Of a DNA stretch of 64,000 nt, positions 12,366 to 21,299 are shown in pieces. The notes under the pieces were generated by a model. The model worked only from the letters and a program-made list of their open reading frames with translations. It ran no database searches and had not been told where the DNA came from. A program made the translations under genes and the position numbers. The stretch comes from Mycteria americana (lineage: Eukaryota > Chordata > Aves > Ciconiiformes > Ciconiidae), in NCBI RefSeq assembly GCF_035582795.1, contig NC_134367.1, positions 560,501 through 624,500 on the forward strand. Reading direction: 5' to 3'. The first letter of the stretch is position 1. The number at the start of each line of letters is the position of its first letter.

Positions 12366-12539
12366 CTGCGGGAAGCAGAGAGGGCCGGGGTGAGGGGGGA
12401 GCGCCAGCCCCACCGCCCGCCGCACCGCGCCCCGGCCCCCGGCAATTATTAACACGCCACAACCTTGACTCAGCCGGGCTGGGTTGCCGTTGTCCCCGGC
12501 ATCGCCCCCGGCGGGTGGCCGAGCCCCGGCCCGCGCTGG

Positions 12540-12930
12540 CTGCGGGGTGCACGGTGCGGGGTGCACGGTGCGGGGTGCAGCAGCGCGGGGTGCACGGTGC
12601 ACGGCGGGGTGCGGGGTGCGTGGTGTGCGATGCCGAGCGCGGCACACGCGGTGGGGTGCGTGGTGCACGCTGCAGGGTGCAAGGTGCGTGTTGCTCAGCG
12701 CAGGGTGCACGGCGCAGAGCCCGCGGCGCAGGGTGCACGGCACACAGTGCGCAGGGTGCACGGCGTGGGGTGCACGGCGCGGGGGGCACGGCGCGGGGCG
12801 CATTCTGCGGGGCGCACGGTGCAGGGCGCAGGGTGCATTCTGCAGGGTGCAGAGCGCAGGGCGCCCGGGGCAGCGCGTGGGGCGCGGGGTGCGTTCGGCA
12901 GGGTGCGGGGTGCAGGCAGGGCCCCGCGGG
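12540..12930. repeat. GGTGCACGGTGCGG minisatellite upstream of DNMT3A exon 2
   Basis: A degenerate array of units about 7-14 bp long is built from GGTGCACGGTGC, GGGGTGC and GGGCGCA. It starts about 175 bp upstream of the exon 2 acceptor, within the preceding intron on the minus strand. G and T dominate the plus strand, giving strong strand asymmetry. Confidence 0.85.
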
Positions 12931-13379
12931 GCTGCGGAGGAGGCGTCAGCCCCAGCACCTGTTGCTATGGCAAACGCTGCCTGCATTAGCCATGGCCGAG
13001 GCTGCTGTTGCCTTTGGCACCGGAGCTGCAATTTGTTTCTAGAGCTTTCCAGCCGCAGCCCGTTCCCAGCCGGCGGGGTGGGGGGCTGCCGGGCGGGCAG
13101 GGCCGCCGCTGCTCGGAACAGAAACTCAAAACCCGACACGTTCCTCCCGTCCCCGCGGCTGCCTGCAGCCCGGGGCTGCCTGCGGGGCTGCCTGCGGGGC
13201 GGGGGGGCCCCCCCCCCGGGGCTGCGGCCTCCCCCGGCCCCGCAGCAGCGCCGCTGCGTGCGCAGGGACCCCCGGGGGCTCAGGGTGCTGTGCCGGGGGC
13301 AGGGGGCCGGAGGGTGGGAGATGGGTGGGAGCTCGGCCGTCCCTGCCCCGGCTCCCCCAGCACGGCCCCTCTCGCAGGC

Positions 13380-13672
13380 AGGGCTGGGGGTGCGGGCGCG
13401 GGGGGGCGGGATGGGGGTGCGGGGCGGGGGGGGCGGGGCGGCGAGTGGGGAGCGTGGGATGCAGGTGCAGGATGCGGGCTGGGGGTGCTGGGTGCAGGAT
13501 GGGACCTGGAGGTGCGGAACGGGGATGGGAGATGCGGGCTGGGGGTGCTGGGTGCAGGATGGGACCTGGGGGTGCAGGATGGGGGTGTGGGAGGGAGGCG
13601 TGGGTGCAGGACGCAGCATGAGGATGCGGGGTGCGGGCTGGGGGTGCAGGCTGCCCCCCCCCCCCCCCCCCG
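13380..13672. repeat. G-rich minisatellite ending in a C18 run
   Basis: Units built from GGTGCAGGATG, GGGACCTGG and GCGGGCTGGGGGTGCTGG repeat at two scales. A block of about 70 bp is seen twice (near 13466-13515 and 13530-13575). The array ends in a C run at 13654-13671. Confidence 0.8.
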
Positions 13673-14035
13673 CTCGCACGGCCCCGTGCCAGCCGGGGGA
13701 GCTGGGGAAGGGCTTCCCCGTCCCTCTCCTTCGCCAGCTCGGGGAGCCCCCGGGGGGAGGCCCCGGCCCCGGCCCTGTCCCGGGCACCGGCCCCGCCAGC
13801 CCGTGCCGCGCCGGGCCTGCCCGCGCCTCTGGGCCCCCCCCAGCCCCTCTGCCCCCGGCCCGGCGCGCTCAGCCCCTGCGCCCGCCGGCCCCTGCCCTGG
13901 GCACCGCGGTGCTCCTCAGCCAGGGGCCAGGGCCGAGCACCCCGAGCACCCCCAAGCCGCCGCTCTGGGCACCCATCTCACGGCTGCTGTGCCGCCAGCA
14001 CCGCGGCACGCGGCTCAGGACGGCACGGCCATGCC

Positions 14036-14095
14036 GTTTGGCACGGCACGGCACGGCACGGCGCGGCGCGGCACGGCGCGGCACGGCGCGGCGGT
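14036..14095. repeat. (GGCAC)n / (GGCGC)n pentamer run
   Basis: About eleven tandem pentamers GGCAC or GGCGC occur at the edge of a CpG island. They belong to the same pentamer family as 3932-4087 and 19.4-21.3 kb. Confidence 0.85.
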
Positions 14096-14717
14096 GGCAC
14101 CCTGGCCCCGCGTCCCTCCCTGCGAGCTGCCTGCCCGGGGTGCTGCCCGCGGGCCCGGGGCCGGTGGGGCCCCCTGCCCTGCCCCGCCCCGCCCCGCCCG
14201 TGGCCCCCGGAGCCCCCGGCCCCGCTCCCCACCGCGCCGTGCCTTGGCAAAGCCCCGGCTGCGGGCGCAAGGAGCCGCGCCGCTGGGAAGGACCTGGGGA
14301 CACCCCGGCTGCACCCCGGGGGGACCCCCGTGCCCGAGGGCACCGCGGGCTGCTGGCGGCCCCGGCGGGTCCCTCCCCGGCAGCCCGAGAAAACGGCTCG
14401 GCCGCCCCCGGCCCCGCCGCCCCGGGGTCCCCCCGGCAGCCCCGGGCCGCCCCGCTCGGCGCTGCCGAAGGGCCAGCTCGCGGGCTGCGATTCGCCTCCA
14501 GCGACCGCGGGCTTCAACCGCGCTAAAAACGCCTGGGCTGCGTACAGACCCCGCGGCAGCCCCGGGCCGGCGACCGCCGAACAAAGACGGGGAGAAGCCG
14601 GCGGCACCGGCTGCCTCCCGCTCCCCCAGCCCCGCCGGCGGCCCCGCGGGGCGAGCGCGGCCCCGCGCGGGTCCCACCGCGGCCGCCGGCCCCAGCCCCG
14701 CTCCCCCGCGCTCTTAC

Positions 14718-14920
14718 CCGGCCGAGGCTCGCCCACCGCGGCGGGGCGGGACGGGACGGGACGGGACGGGACGGCCGGGGCCGCGGCGCCGTGCCCCCGC
14801 GCTAGGCCGCCGGGAGCCGCCTCCTCCCGCAGCACCGGGGCATCCCCTCGCCGATGCGGCGGCGGCGGCGGGGACGGCCCTTCGCCCGGCGCTTGCCGCC
14901 GAGGCGCGGGGAGGGACTCG
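14718..14920 (-). promoter_or_regulatory. Candidate DNMT3A noncoding exon 1 and core promoter
   Basis: A strong minus-strand donor (GCCGG|GTAAGAG) lies after 14718. About 225 nt upstream on that strand is a TATA-like GGTTAAATAG (14941-14950), which would place transcription start near 14915-14920. The intervening exon is CpG-rich and contains a (GTCCC)n run on the minus strand. Exon 2, with its acceptor at 12366, is the obvious splice partner. The assignment to DNMT3A is inferred from strand and position. Confidence 0.5.
14744..14775. repeat. (GGGAC)n microsatellite within candidate exon 1
   Basis: About six GGGAC units lie inside the candidate noncoding exon, read as GTCCC in the minus-strand transcript. 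Confidence 0.85.
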
Positions 14921-14940
14921 CCGCCTTCCCTCCTGCCTCC

Positions 14941-14950
14941 CTATTTAACC
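14941..14950 (-). promoter_or_regulatory. TATA-like box (TTAAATA) on the minus strand
   Basis: Reading the minus strand gives GGTTAAATAG within otherwise very GC-rich sequence, about 225 nt before the donor at 14717. It is the only AT-rich hexamer-like core in this CpG block and sits at a suitable distance for a focused start near 14915. Confidence 0.35.
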
Positions 14951-15126
14951 GCCCGGGCTGACCTTACGGCTGACGGCGAGCGGGGGAACGGCAGCCCCAG
15001 CCCGCGCCGCGCCGCTCCCGCACGGCAGGGCCCCGGCGAGTCACGCTCGCCGCACGGCAGAGGCGTTTCGAAGTAGGTTACCTGCGACGGATGGATGAGC
15101 CACGCGGCGCTGACAAAAAAAATTAA

Positions 15127-15148
15127 CCCCCCCCCCCCCCCCCCCCCC
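15127..15148. repeat. C22 homopolymer (G22 on the minus strand)
   Basis: This is an uninterrupted run of about 22 C, roughly 180 bp upstream of the TATA-like box. Further C runs follow at about 15305-15314, 15643-15663 and 15720-15735. On the transcribed minus strand these are G-runs able to form quadruplexes. Confidence 0.8.
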
Positions 15149-15472
15149 AACCCGCCTTTTTTATATTTAGGGACCTCGCCGGCACCCGCCGCTGCCGTGC
15201 CGCAGCCGGGAACCCGCAGAAACCCAAACGGCCATTTTAGGTGCTGGCGAGCGGGGTCCCCTCGGCCCCCCGCGCCGGCGGCGGGTGACACCGCACCGCG
15301 GCCCCCCCCCCCCCGTCCCCGTCCCGACGTGACCCCGCGTGCGGCGCGGTGACACCCACCGGCGTCGGACGGGGCCCCTCGTGCCAAAGGCGGCGGGGAC
15401 GCACGAGGGACCCCGTCCAAACGCCTCTCCCGTGACAAGTGCCGCAGCGTATTATTATTGTTGTTGTCACTT

Positions 15473-15616
15473 TGAGTCACCGCCACCCCCGGGCAGCCGC
15501 GCTCCTCCTCCTCCTCCCTCCCAGCACCGGGGAAGAAGTTCAGGATTGACTCAGAGGGGACGGGAGCCGCGGCCGTGAGTCACCCCCCACCCCCTGCACC
15601 CCCCACCCCTGACTCA
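15473..15616. promoter_or_regulatory. Cluster of four perfect AP-1 (TRE) sites
   Basis: Palindromic TGA(C/G)TCA heptamers occur at 15473-15479 (TGAGTCA), 15547-15553 (TGACTCA), 15576-15582 (TGAGTCA) and 15610-15616 (TGACTCA). They lie 550-700 nt upstream of the candidate exon 1 start on the minus strand. The motif is the classical FOS/JUN site. Function is inferred from clustering only. Confidence 0.55.
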
Positions 15617-16059
15617 CGGTGGGGTGCTCCCCCCCACCCACAGCCCCCCCCCCCCCCCCCCCCGCGGCGTGGGTGCTGCTGGCAGGGGCAACCGGGGACG
15701 GGGTGGGTGTCCGTGTCCGTCCCCCCCCCCCCCCCAGGGCCCAAAATTCAGCCGAGCGGCGGCAGCTCCCCTGCGATCGCCTCCAACAGATGGTTGCGCC
15801 GAAACCACCGTCGCGGGCAAAGCGTTGACCTCATCCCCCGTAATTATAACTTACCAGCAAAATATTTGGCCACGCTGCTCGGGGGTGCACGTGGCGGGCA
15901 GGGAAGCGGCCGCCCGCCCGGCCACACGTGCAGCGGGCTCCTGCCCTCGCCGCAGCCGCCCGGGAGCCGCTGCCAGGTCCCGCCGGGCTTTCGACGGGAC
16001 GAGGTGCCGGCAGTAGGCACCCTCCGCTCCCAAAAATAGACCAGGCACGGAGGGGGGAC

Positions 16060-16312
16060 CCCAGGGGACCCCAGGCGCTGCACCCCGGGGAGAGACGCGC
16101 TGCGCTGCGCCCCGGGGAGCGATGCACGGCCCCGCGCTGCACCCCGGGGAGCCACGCGCTGCACGGTATTGCACCCCGGGGAGCCATGCACGGCCCCGCG
16201 CTGCACCCCGGGGAGCAACACGCTGCCCTGCGCTGCACTGCGCCCCGGGGAGCCACGCACTGCACCGTACCGCACCCTGGGGAGCCATGCACGGCCCTGC
16301 GCTGCTAAGCCA
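16060..16312. repeat. GCACCCCGGGGAGCCA minisatellite
   Basis: The core GCACCCCGGGGAGC recurs about eight times at spacings of roughly 25-40 bp, separated by variants of CACGCGCTGCAC and ATGCACGGCCCCGCGCT. This gives a composite higher-order unit of about 65-70 bp. Confidence 0.85.
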
Positions 16313-17240
16313 CGCCACGAGCAAACCGAAACGCAGGCTGCAGCCCCAAGCAGAGCCAGATCCTGCAAAGCGGGAGCAGTAGCAAGGGCCGGGGTCAGAC
16401 GAAACTGCCCGCGGGACGGTCACGCGCGTGGGAGACCCCAGCACCGGGATGTGGTGCCGTTTTGCGGGCGGGACAGTGCCAACCCGGCGGGGTTCATGAA
16501 GGAGCCACGGCCGAGCTCCCAGAGCTCCGGGAGCGCCTCGGCCGTGGAGAGCCGAGGAGCTCGACGCACTCAGCTTATCGGGGGAAAAAAAAAAAGGCCG
16601 AGAGATGATGTGATTACGGTGAGCAAGTGCCTCTGCGGGCAGAGCCCCGGGCACCACGGAAACCCTCCAGCCGGGAGCTGAGCTGGGGAGCCGGGGCAAT
16701 TCAAACTGGCAGTCAGGTACGGGCTTTGAACTGGGAAGGGTGGTTAACCGCGGGAACAGGCCCAACCGGCAGCGGCGCGTTCCCGCGCGTGCCGAGCCCT
16801 GCGGCAGGAGCGCGGTGGGGAAACGGGATGGCGGCTCGGCTCGATGCCCTTCCCGGCCCCGGCTGCCAGGTTAGGTGAGTTTGCCCGGCGCGGCCCCACG
16901 AGTCGCTGCCCCGCGCCGCGCCGGTGGCACTGGCGGGAGTCCCACTCCGCAGGTCGGTTCAGCCGGCATTACAAACCCAAACCGAGGCACGGCCTCGGGG
17001 GCGAGCGGGTTCCTGCAGCAAACCAGAGAGCAGGCGACATCTCCGTCCCCGCGAAACCGCACACCCAAACACCGCTGGCTCCTCCCGTGGAGCCGGAGCC
17101 TCCGGGGCAAGCGTGCAGCTGGCACACGTGTCTCCTCGGCACACGCACATGCGTGCCGGCGGTTACCTGGCAAGCCGGCACGCTTTCCCCTCCGGGTGCT
17201 GCAGGGTGCCGCGCGCTCGCTTACGGCCCACCCTGCCCGC

Positions 17241-17263
17241 AGCAGGCAGGCAGGCAGGCAGGC
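17241..17263. repeat. (GGCA)n microsatellite
   Basis: About five to six GCAG/GGCA tetramers occur in a row. Confidence 0.8.
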
Positions 17264-17626
17264 AGCGGCCCAGGCAGGGCAGAACCCGTGGGAAGGCGTC
17301 GGGCAGGGACGCGCAGATGTGCGGTCCTAAAAATACCCGTACGAAAACCGCCACCTGAAGCTCCCCGAGCAGTCGCCCCGGCGCAGCCCGGTGGCTCCGC
17401 GGCAGCCCCGGCAGCGAAGCGGGGGAGAAGCAGCGGCTGCCACCGGATCGCAGGCGTGGACGTTGCCCGTGCCCGGCAGCTCGGCGGTCACGTAGGCAGC
17501 CGGGGAAACGCACGGGCCGCGGCCTCGCCAACCGGCGAAGTGGCACGGGCACCGGCATCCCGCCTTTCCTCGAGAGGCGGCGGGCGCTGCGTGTCACGAA
17601 AAGAGGCTCCCGCTACGAAGTTTCGA

Positions 17627-17638
17627 GCTGACTCAGCA
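17627..17638. promoter_or_regulatory. MARE / NF-E2-like site (GCTGACTCAGCA)
   Basis: The core GCTGACTCAGC is a perfect palindrome matching the MAF recognition element, which is an AP-1 core with GC flanks bound by MAF/NRF/BACH dimers. It lies between the two candidate DNMT3A first exons. Confidence 0.4.
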
Positions 17639-18039
17639 CGAAAGGCCAGTGCAGGCGCGGGAGCTGCCGGGAGCAGCCGCCGGGTACGACAACGTCCACT
17701 CTCCCGCGGCTCGCCGCGGCCGCCGGCTTCGAGGGATTTGCTCGGGGCTGGTCCGGGTCTCCCCGTCCGGGTCTCCCCGTGGGGACGGGCGAGGGGCAGC
17801 CCCCGGCGCGGCCGGGCAGGACGCGGGCACCCGCCGTCAGGGCCGGCTCCTGCCAGCGCGCACTCGGTGCAGCAATGCAAGCACCGAACGCCAATCCCGT
17901 GGTGACACCGTCTACGTCACACAAAGGGACGTAGATAAATAAAGAAAGAGGAACTGAGCGAAGAGGAAAATTTCATTTGCCCACAGGTTCGCGCACACGA
18001 ACACCCGCAAACGCAGGGGGAGAGAAAAAATAAAGCGAG

Positions 18040-19400
18040 AGCAAAGGGGGAAGCGAGCGGGCGGCCCCGCCGCGTCCCCGCCGGGGCCGGGGGAGCCGGG
18101 CAGCGGGCGGGCAGCGGGCGGGCAGCGCCGAGCGCCCTGCCAGGCCTCTGCCCCCGCCGCCCCCTCCCCGCCCGGGGCCGCGGCCCTTCTGCCTCCGGGG
18201 GGGGGGGGGGGGGGTCTGGGTGCAAAAATAAAACTTTCCGCAGGCGCCATCAGCCCGACCCCCGCACCGCGGCCGCGGGCGGGCAGCGCCGGGCCGGGGG
18301 CTGCGGGCGGCGACCCCGCGCCGGGCGGGCAGCGGGCGGGCAGGGGCAGCCCCGGCTCGCCGGCCCCGGCAGCCCCGGCGGGGGGCTCGTCCCGGGGGGC
18401 TCCGCTGCCGGGCGCCGCGCCGGGGCCCGGGGGGGCGGGGGGGGGGGGGGGCGCACGGCGGTGACAGCCCCCGGGCGGCCTCGCAGCCCCGGAGCGGGAG
18501 CGGGAGCGGGCCGGGCCGGGGCCCCGCGCTGCCCTTCAGCCGCCCGGCGCGGCGCTCAAGGACACGGCGGCGCCGCGGGGCGCGGGGGCCGGGCCCGCCG
18601 GGCCGCGCCGCCGCCACCCCCGCCCGCCGAGCGGGGCCGGGCCGGGCCGGGAGCGGGGGCGGCCGCGGGGGGCCGGGGGGGGGGAGGCGACGCGGGCCCG
18701 GCCCGGCGGGTGGCGGCCCGGCCGCTGCCATGTTTTCCTGCTCGGCGCTGCTCCCCCCACCCCCCACCCCCCCCCCCGGCCCGGCCCGGCCCGGCCCGGC
18801 CCCGCCGCAGCCCCCGCCCGCCGCCGCGACGCCCCCGGGCCGGGGGGGTGGGGGGGGGAACACACGGACACACGGGGGCGGGGGTGTCCGCGGGGGGCGC
18901 GGGCCGCCCGCCGGGCTCTGCGGGCCGGGCCGGGCCGGGCCGGGCCGAACGGAGCCGAGCCGCGCCGAACGGAGGCGAACCGAACGGAACCGAGCCGAGT
19001 CGTGCCGAACCGAACCGAGCCGAGGCGAGGCGAGGCGAGGCGAGGGGAGGCGAGGCGAGGCGGGGGGTGCCCCGTCCCGGGGGTCCGCGGGGGCCACCCG
19101 TGTCCGCGCCGCCGCGGGGCCGTTACCTGGGCCGGTGCGGGCCCGGCGCGCCGTGCCGAGCCGTGCCGAGCCGTGCCGAGCCGCCGCCGCCGCCGCCGCT
19201 GCGCTGCCCGGCGAGGCCTCCTCCCGCAGCGCCGCCGCCTCCACTGCAGCACCGAGCCGCGCCGCCCGCCGCCCGCCCGCCGCGCGGTCCTAGCGCCCGC
19301 CGGGCCGCGCCGAGCGCAGCCCAGCCCCGCCGGGCCGGGCCGGGCCGGGCCAACGCAGCCGCCGGCGGAGTCGGGCTGGGCCGGGCCGGCGGGCTCGGGG
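18040..19400. promoter_or_regulatory. CpG island
   Basis: This stretch is almost entirely G and C with very frequent CG dinucleotides and includes runs of G (18198-18214 and about 18430-18450) and CCGGG repeats. On the minus strand a GAAAACATGGCAGCGGCC motif near 18727-18744 resembles a YY1-type initiator, although its long downstream frame is stop-poor GC sequence and not credible coding. The island holds the candidate first exon at 19127-19295. Confidence 0.6.
19127..19295 (-). promoter_or_regulatory. Second candidate noncoding first exon (CpG island)
   Basis: The minus strand has a clean donor (GCCCAG|GTAACG) after 19127, preceded by about 170 nt of GCN-rich, CpG-dense sequence. It lies in the densest CpG stretch of the window (about 18.0-19.4 kb). 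It could be the distal noncoding exon of DNMT3A, spliced to 12365, or the start of an unrelated noncoding RNA. Its upstream side merges into the GCCGA-type repeat. Confidence 0.4.
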
Positions 19401-19894
19401 CTCGGCGGGGCCGGGCGCGTCCGGGCGGCGCCGGGCCTTGCCGAGCCCGGCGGAGCCGCGCCGTGCCGTGCCAAGCCCTGCCCTGCCGTGCCGAGCCAGG
19501 CCACGCTGGACCGGGCCGAGCCGGGCTGGGCCGCCCCGAGCGTAGTCAAGGGCCGCGCAGTATCAAGCCAAGCTGGGCCGGGCCGAGCCGAGCCGAGCTG
19601 GGCTGGCTGGTGCGGTGCCGAGCCGAGCCGAGCCAAGCTGAGCCAGGCCGGGCCGGACTGGGTCGAGCCAACGCGGGCCATGCCGTGCCGAGCCGGGCCG
19701 GACCACGGTGAGCCAACCCACTTGGCTGGACCAGGCCGAGCCAGGCCAAACTGAGCTGCGCCACATCGTGCTGGGCTAAGCTGGGCTGGGCCAAGCTGAG
19801 CCAAGCCCAGCAATCCCGTGCAGTGCTGGGCCAAAGCCACCCTGAGCCGGCCTGAGCCCAGCATCTCTGAACTGTGCTGGGCAGGATGGGGAGG

Positions 19895-20460
19895 ATCCAA
19901 GCAGAGCCAGCCCGTGCCGAGCAGTGCCACGCCAAGCCAAGCAGAGCCAGCCCGTGCCGAGCAGTGCCAGGCCATGTCGAGCAGTGCCATGCCAAGCCAA
20001 GCAGTGCCAGCCCGTGCTGAGCAGTGCCATGCCAAGCCAAGCAGTGCCAGCCCGTGCCGAGCGGTGCCACGCCAAGCCAAGCAGAGCCAGCCCGTGCCGA
20101 GCAGTGCCAGGCCATGTCGAGCAGTGCCACGCCAAGCCAAGCAGTGCCAGCCCGTGCCGAGCAGTGCCACGCCAAGCCAAGCAGTGCCAGCCCGTGCCGA
20201 GCGGTGCCACGCCAAGCCAAGCAGAGCCAGCCCGTGCCGAGCAGTGCCAGGCCATGTCGAGCAGTGCCATGCCAAGCCAAGCAGTGCCAGCCCGTGCCGA
20301 GCAGTGCCACGCCAAGCCAAGCAGTGCCAGCCCGTGCCGAGCAGTGCCAGGCCATGCCGAGCAGTGCCAGGCCATGTCGAGCAGTGCCATGCCAAGCCAA
20401 GCAGTGCCAGCCCGTGCCGAGCAGTGCCATGCCAAGCCAAGCAGTGCCGTGCCCGGCCGA
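19895..20460. repeat. 40-bp higher-order tandem array within the GCCGA satellite
   Basis: A well-conserved 40-bp unit pairs two 20-bp halves (gcagtgccacgccaagccaa and gcagtgccagcccgtgccga). It repeats about ten times with very few substitutions. A variant 20-bp half (gcagtgccaggccatgtcga) inserts every two to three units, giving 60-bp and longer periods. High identity indicates recent expansion relative to the flanking degenerate array. Confidence 0.92.
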
Positions 20461-21299
20461 GGAGCACCAGGCTGTGCCGTGCCAAGCTGTGCCGTGCAGT
20501 GCCAGGCTCTGCAGCACTGTGCAGTGCCGAGCTGGGCCATGCAGGCTGCCCAGGCCGTGCCGTGCTGAGCCACGCATGCCAAGTTGAGCAGTGCCATGCA
20601 ATGCCGCGCTATAAAGACCATTGCCACGCCAAGTGGTTTCATGCCGTATCGGGCCGTGCAGGGCCGTGCAGTGGTGTGCAGTGCCAGCTGGAGCAGTGCC
20701 ATGCCAAGCTGCACGGTGCTGTGCAGTGCCGCGCACTGCCGTACAGGGTCAAGCCACGCAGTACTACGCTGTGCCAAGCGGGGCCAAGCCAAGCCGGGCC
20801 ATGCAGTGGTGTGCCGCGCAGTGTGGCGTTGAGCCGTGCCACGCAGGGCTAAGCCTTGTTGAGCTGTGCAGAGCCAAATTCTGCAGTGTAGCACCGTGCA
20901 GTGCAGGTCTGAGCCGTGCCGAGCCGTGCCTTGTGGTGTGGTGTCTACCTGTGCCGAGCTGCGCACCATCACGCTCACGCTGGGCCGTGCCATGCCAAGC
21001 CATGCCACGTCCACGGTTGGGAACTATGCTGAGCTGTGCAGCGCCGTGCCAAAGCAAGCCACACTGGGCAGTGGTGAGCCGTGCCAGGCAGTGCCGAGCT
21101 GTGCCGTGCAGCACCGAGGGGAGTTGTGTAGTGCCAAGTCACGCCCTGCCGTGCCGAGCCACGCCAGCTGTGTGCCGCAGCGCTGAGCCGAGCCGTGCGC
21201 TGCAGAGCCAGCCGTGCGGTGCTGAGGCACGCCGTGCTGCGCCATGCCAAGCTGCGCCGTGCAGTGCTGAGCCGTGCCCTGCGGTGCTGTGGGGACCTG

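Larger units (their letters stand above)
12366..14717 (-). other. Inferred DNMT3A intron 1 (if exon 1 is at 14.7 kb)
   Basis: This is GC-rich and repeat-filled sequence between the candidate exon 1 donor (14717) and the exon 2 acceptor (12366). It contains the minisatellites at 12540-12930 and 13380-13672 and the pentamer run at 14036-14095. A TGACTCA AP-1 motif lies near 12473. I found no coding exon. Confidence 0.5.
14050..15060. promoter_or_regulatory. CpG island
   Basis: This is CpG-dense, GC-rich DNA around the TATA-bearing candidate exon at 14718-14920. It includes a GGCAC-type pentamer run (14036-14095) and a (GGGAC)n run (14744-14775). Confidence 0.55.
15650..18040. other. GC-rich flank, no gene seen
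   Basis: This stretch contains the repeat at 16060-16312, a (GGCA)n run at 17241-17263 and the MARE-like site at 17627. A plus-strand donor-like GTGAGT near 16875 follows a short MAARLDALPG frame with no family resemblance. If the distal first exon at 19.1 kb is real, this would be DNMT3A intron 1. Confidence 0.4.
1..19300 (-). other. DNMT3A: DNMT3A gene, 5' portion (partial; continues beyond base 1)
   Basis: This is the gene span inferred from two recognised coding exons (12131-12199 and 6699-6803) plus candidate first exons upstream. DNMT3A is the nuclear de novo cytosine-5 DNA methyltransferase. Only its N-terminal, mostly disordered part is encoded here. I found no PWWP, ADD or catalytic exons, so these must lie to the left of the window. 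The upstream limit is set by the furthest candidate first exon and is uncertain. The next gene on the same strand is DTNB, as I recall for other amniotes, which supports the assignment. The introns are GC-rich and full of short tandem repeats. Confidence 0.8.
18900..21290. repeat. Long degenerate GCCGA/TGCCG satellite
   Basis: About 2.4 kb is built almost entirely from pentamers of the form GCCGA, GCCAA, GCCGT, GCAGT and GGCCG (for example gccgagccgtgccgagcc). It begins as GGGCC/GGCGA runs in the CpG island and becomes more A- and T-containing to the right. The repeated translations in every frame (Leu/Ala/Trp/His-rich on minus, Ser/Pro/Ala-rich on plus) arise because pentamer multiples rarely meet stops. 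They are not proteins. Confidence 0.9.

Noticed and set aside
16800..16880. Plus-strand MAARLDALPG followed by GTGAGT
   Set aside because: A single donor-like site after a short frame in GC-rich DNA, with no acceptor partner or homology.
18727..18745. Minus-strand MAAAGPPPAGPG start in the CpG island
   Set aside because: The ATG context is fair, but the frame is Pro/Arg/Ala low complexity with no clear donor or homology. It was kept only as a possible YY1-type initiator.
18536..21014. Long frames with repeating LLGLAWHCSARAGTAW-type peptides
   Set aside because: They are translations of the pentamer and 40-bp satellite. Similar periodic peptides appear in every frame of both strands.
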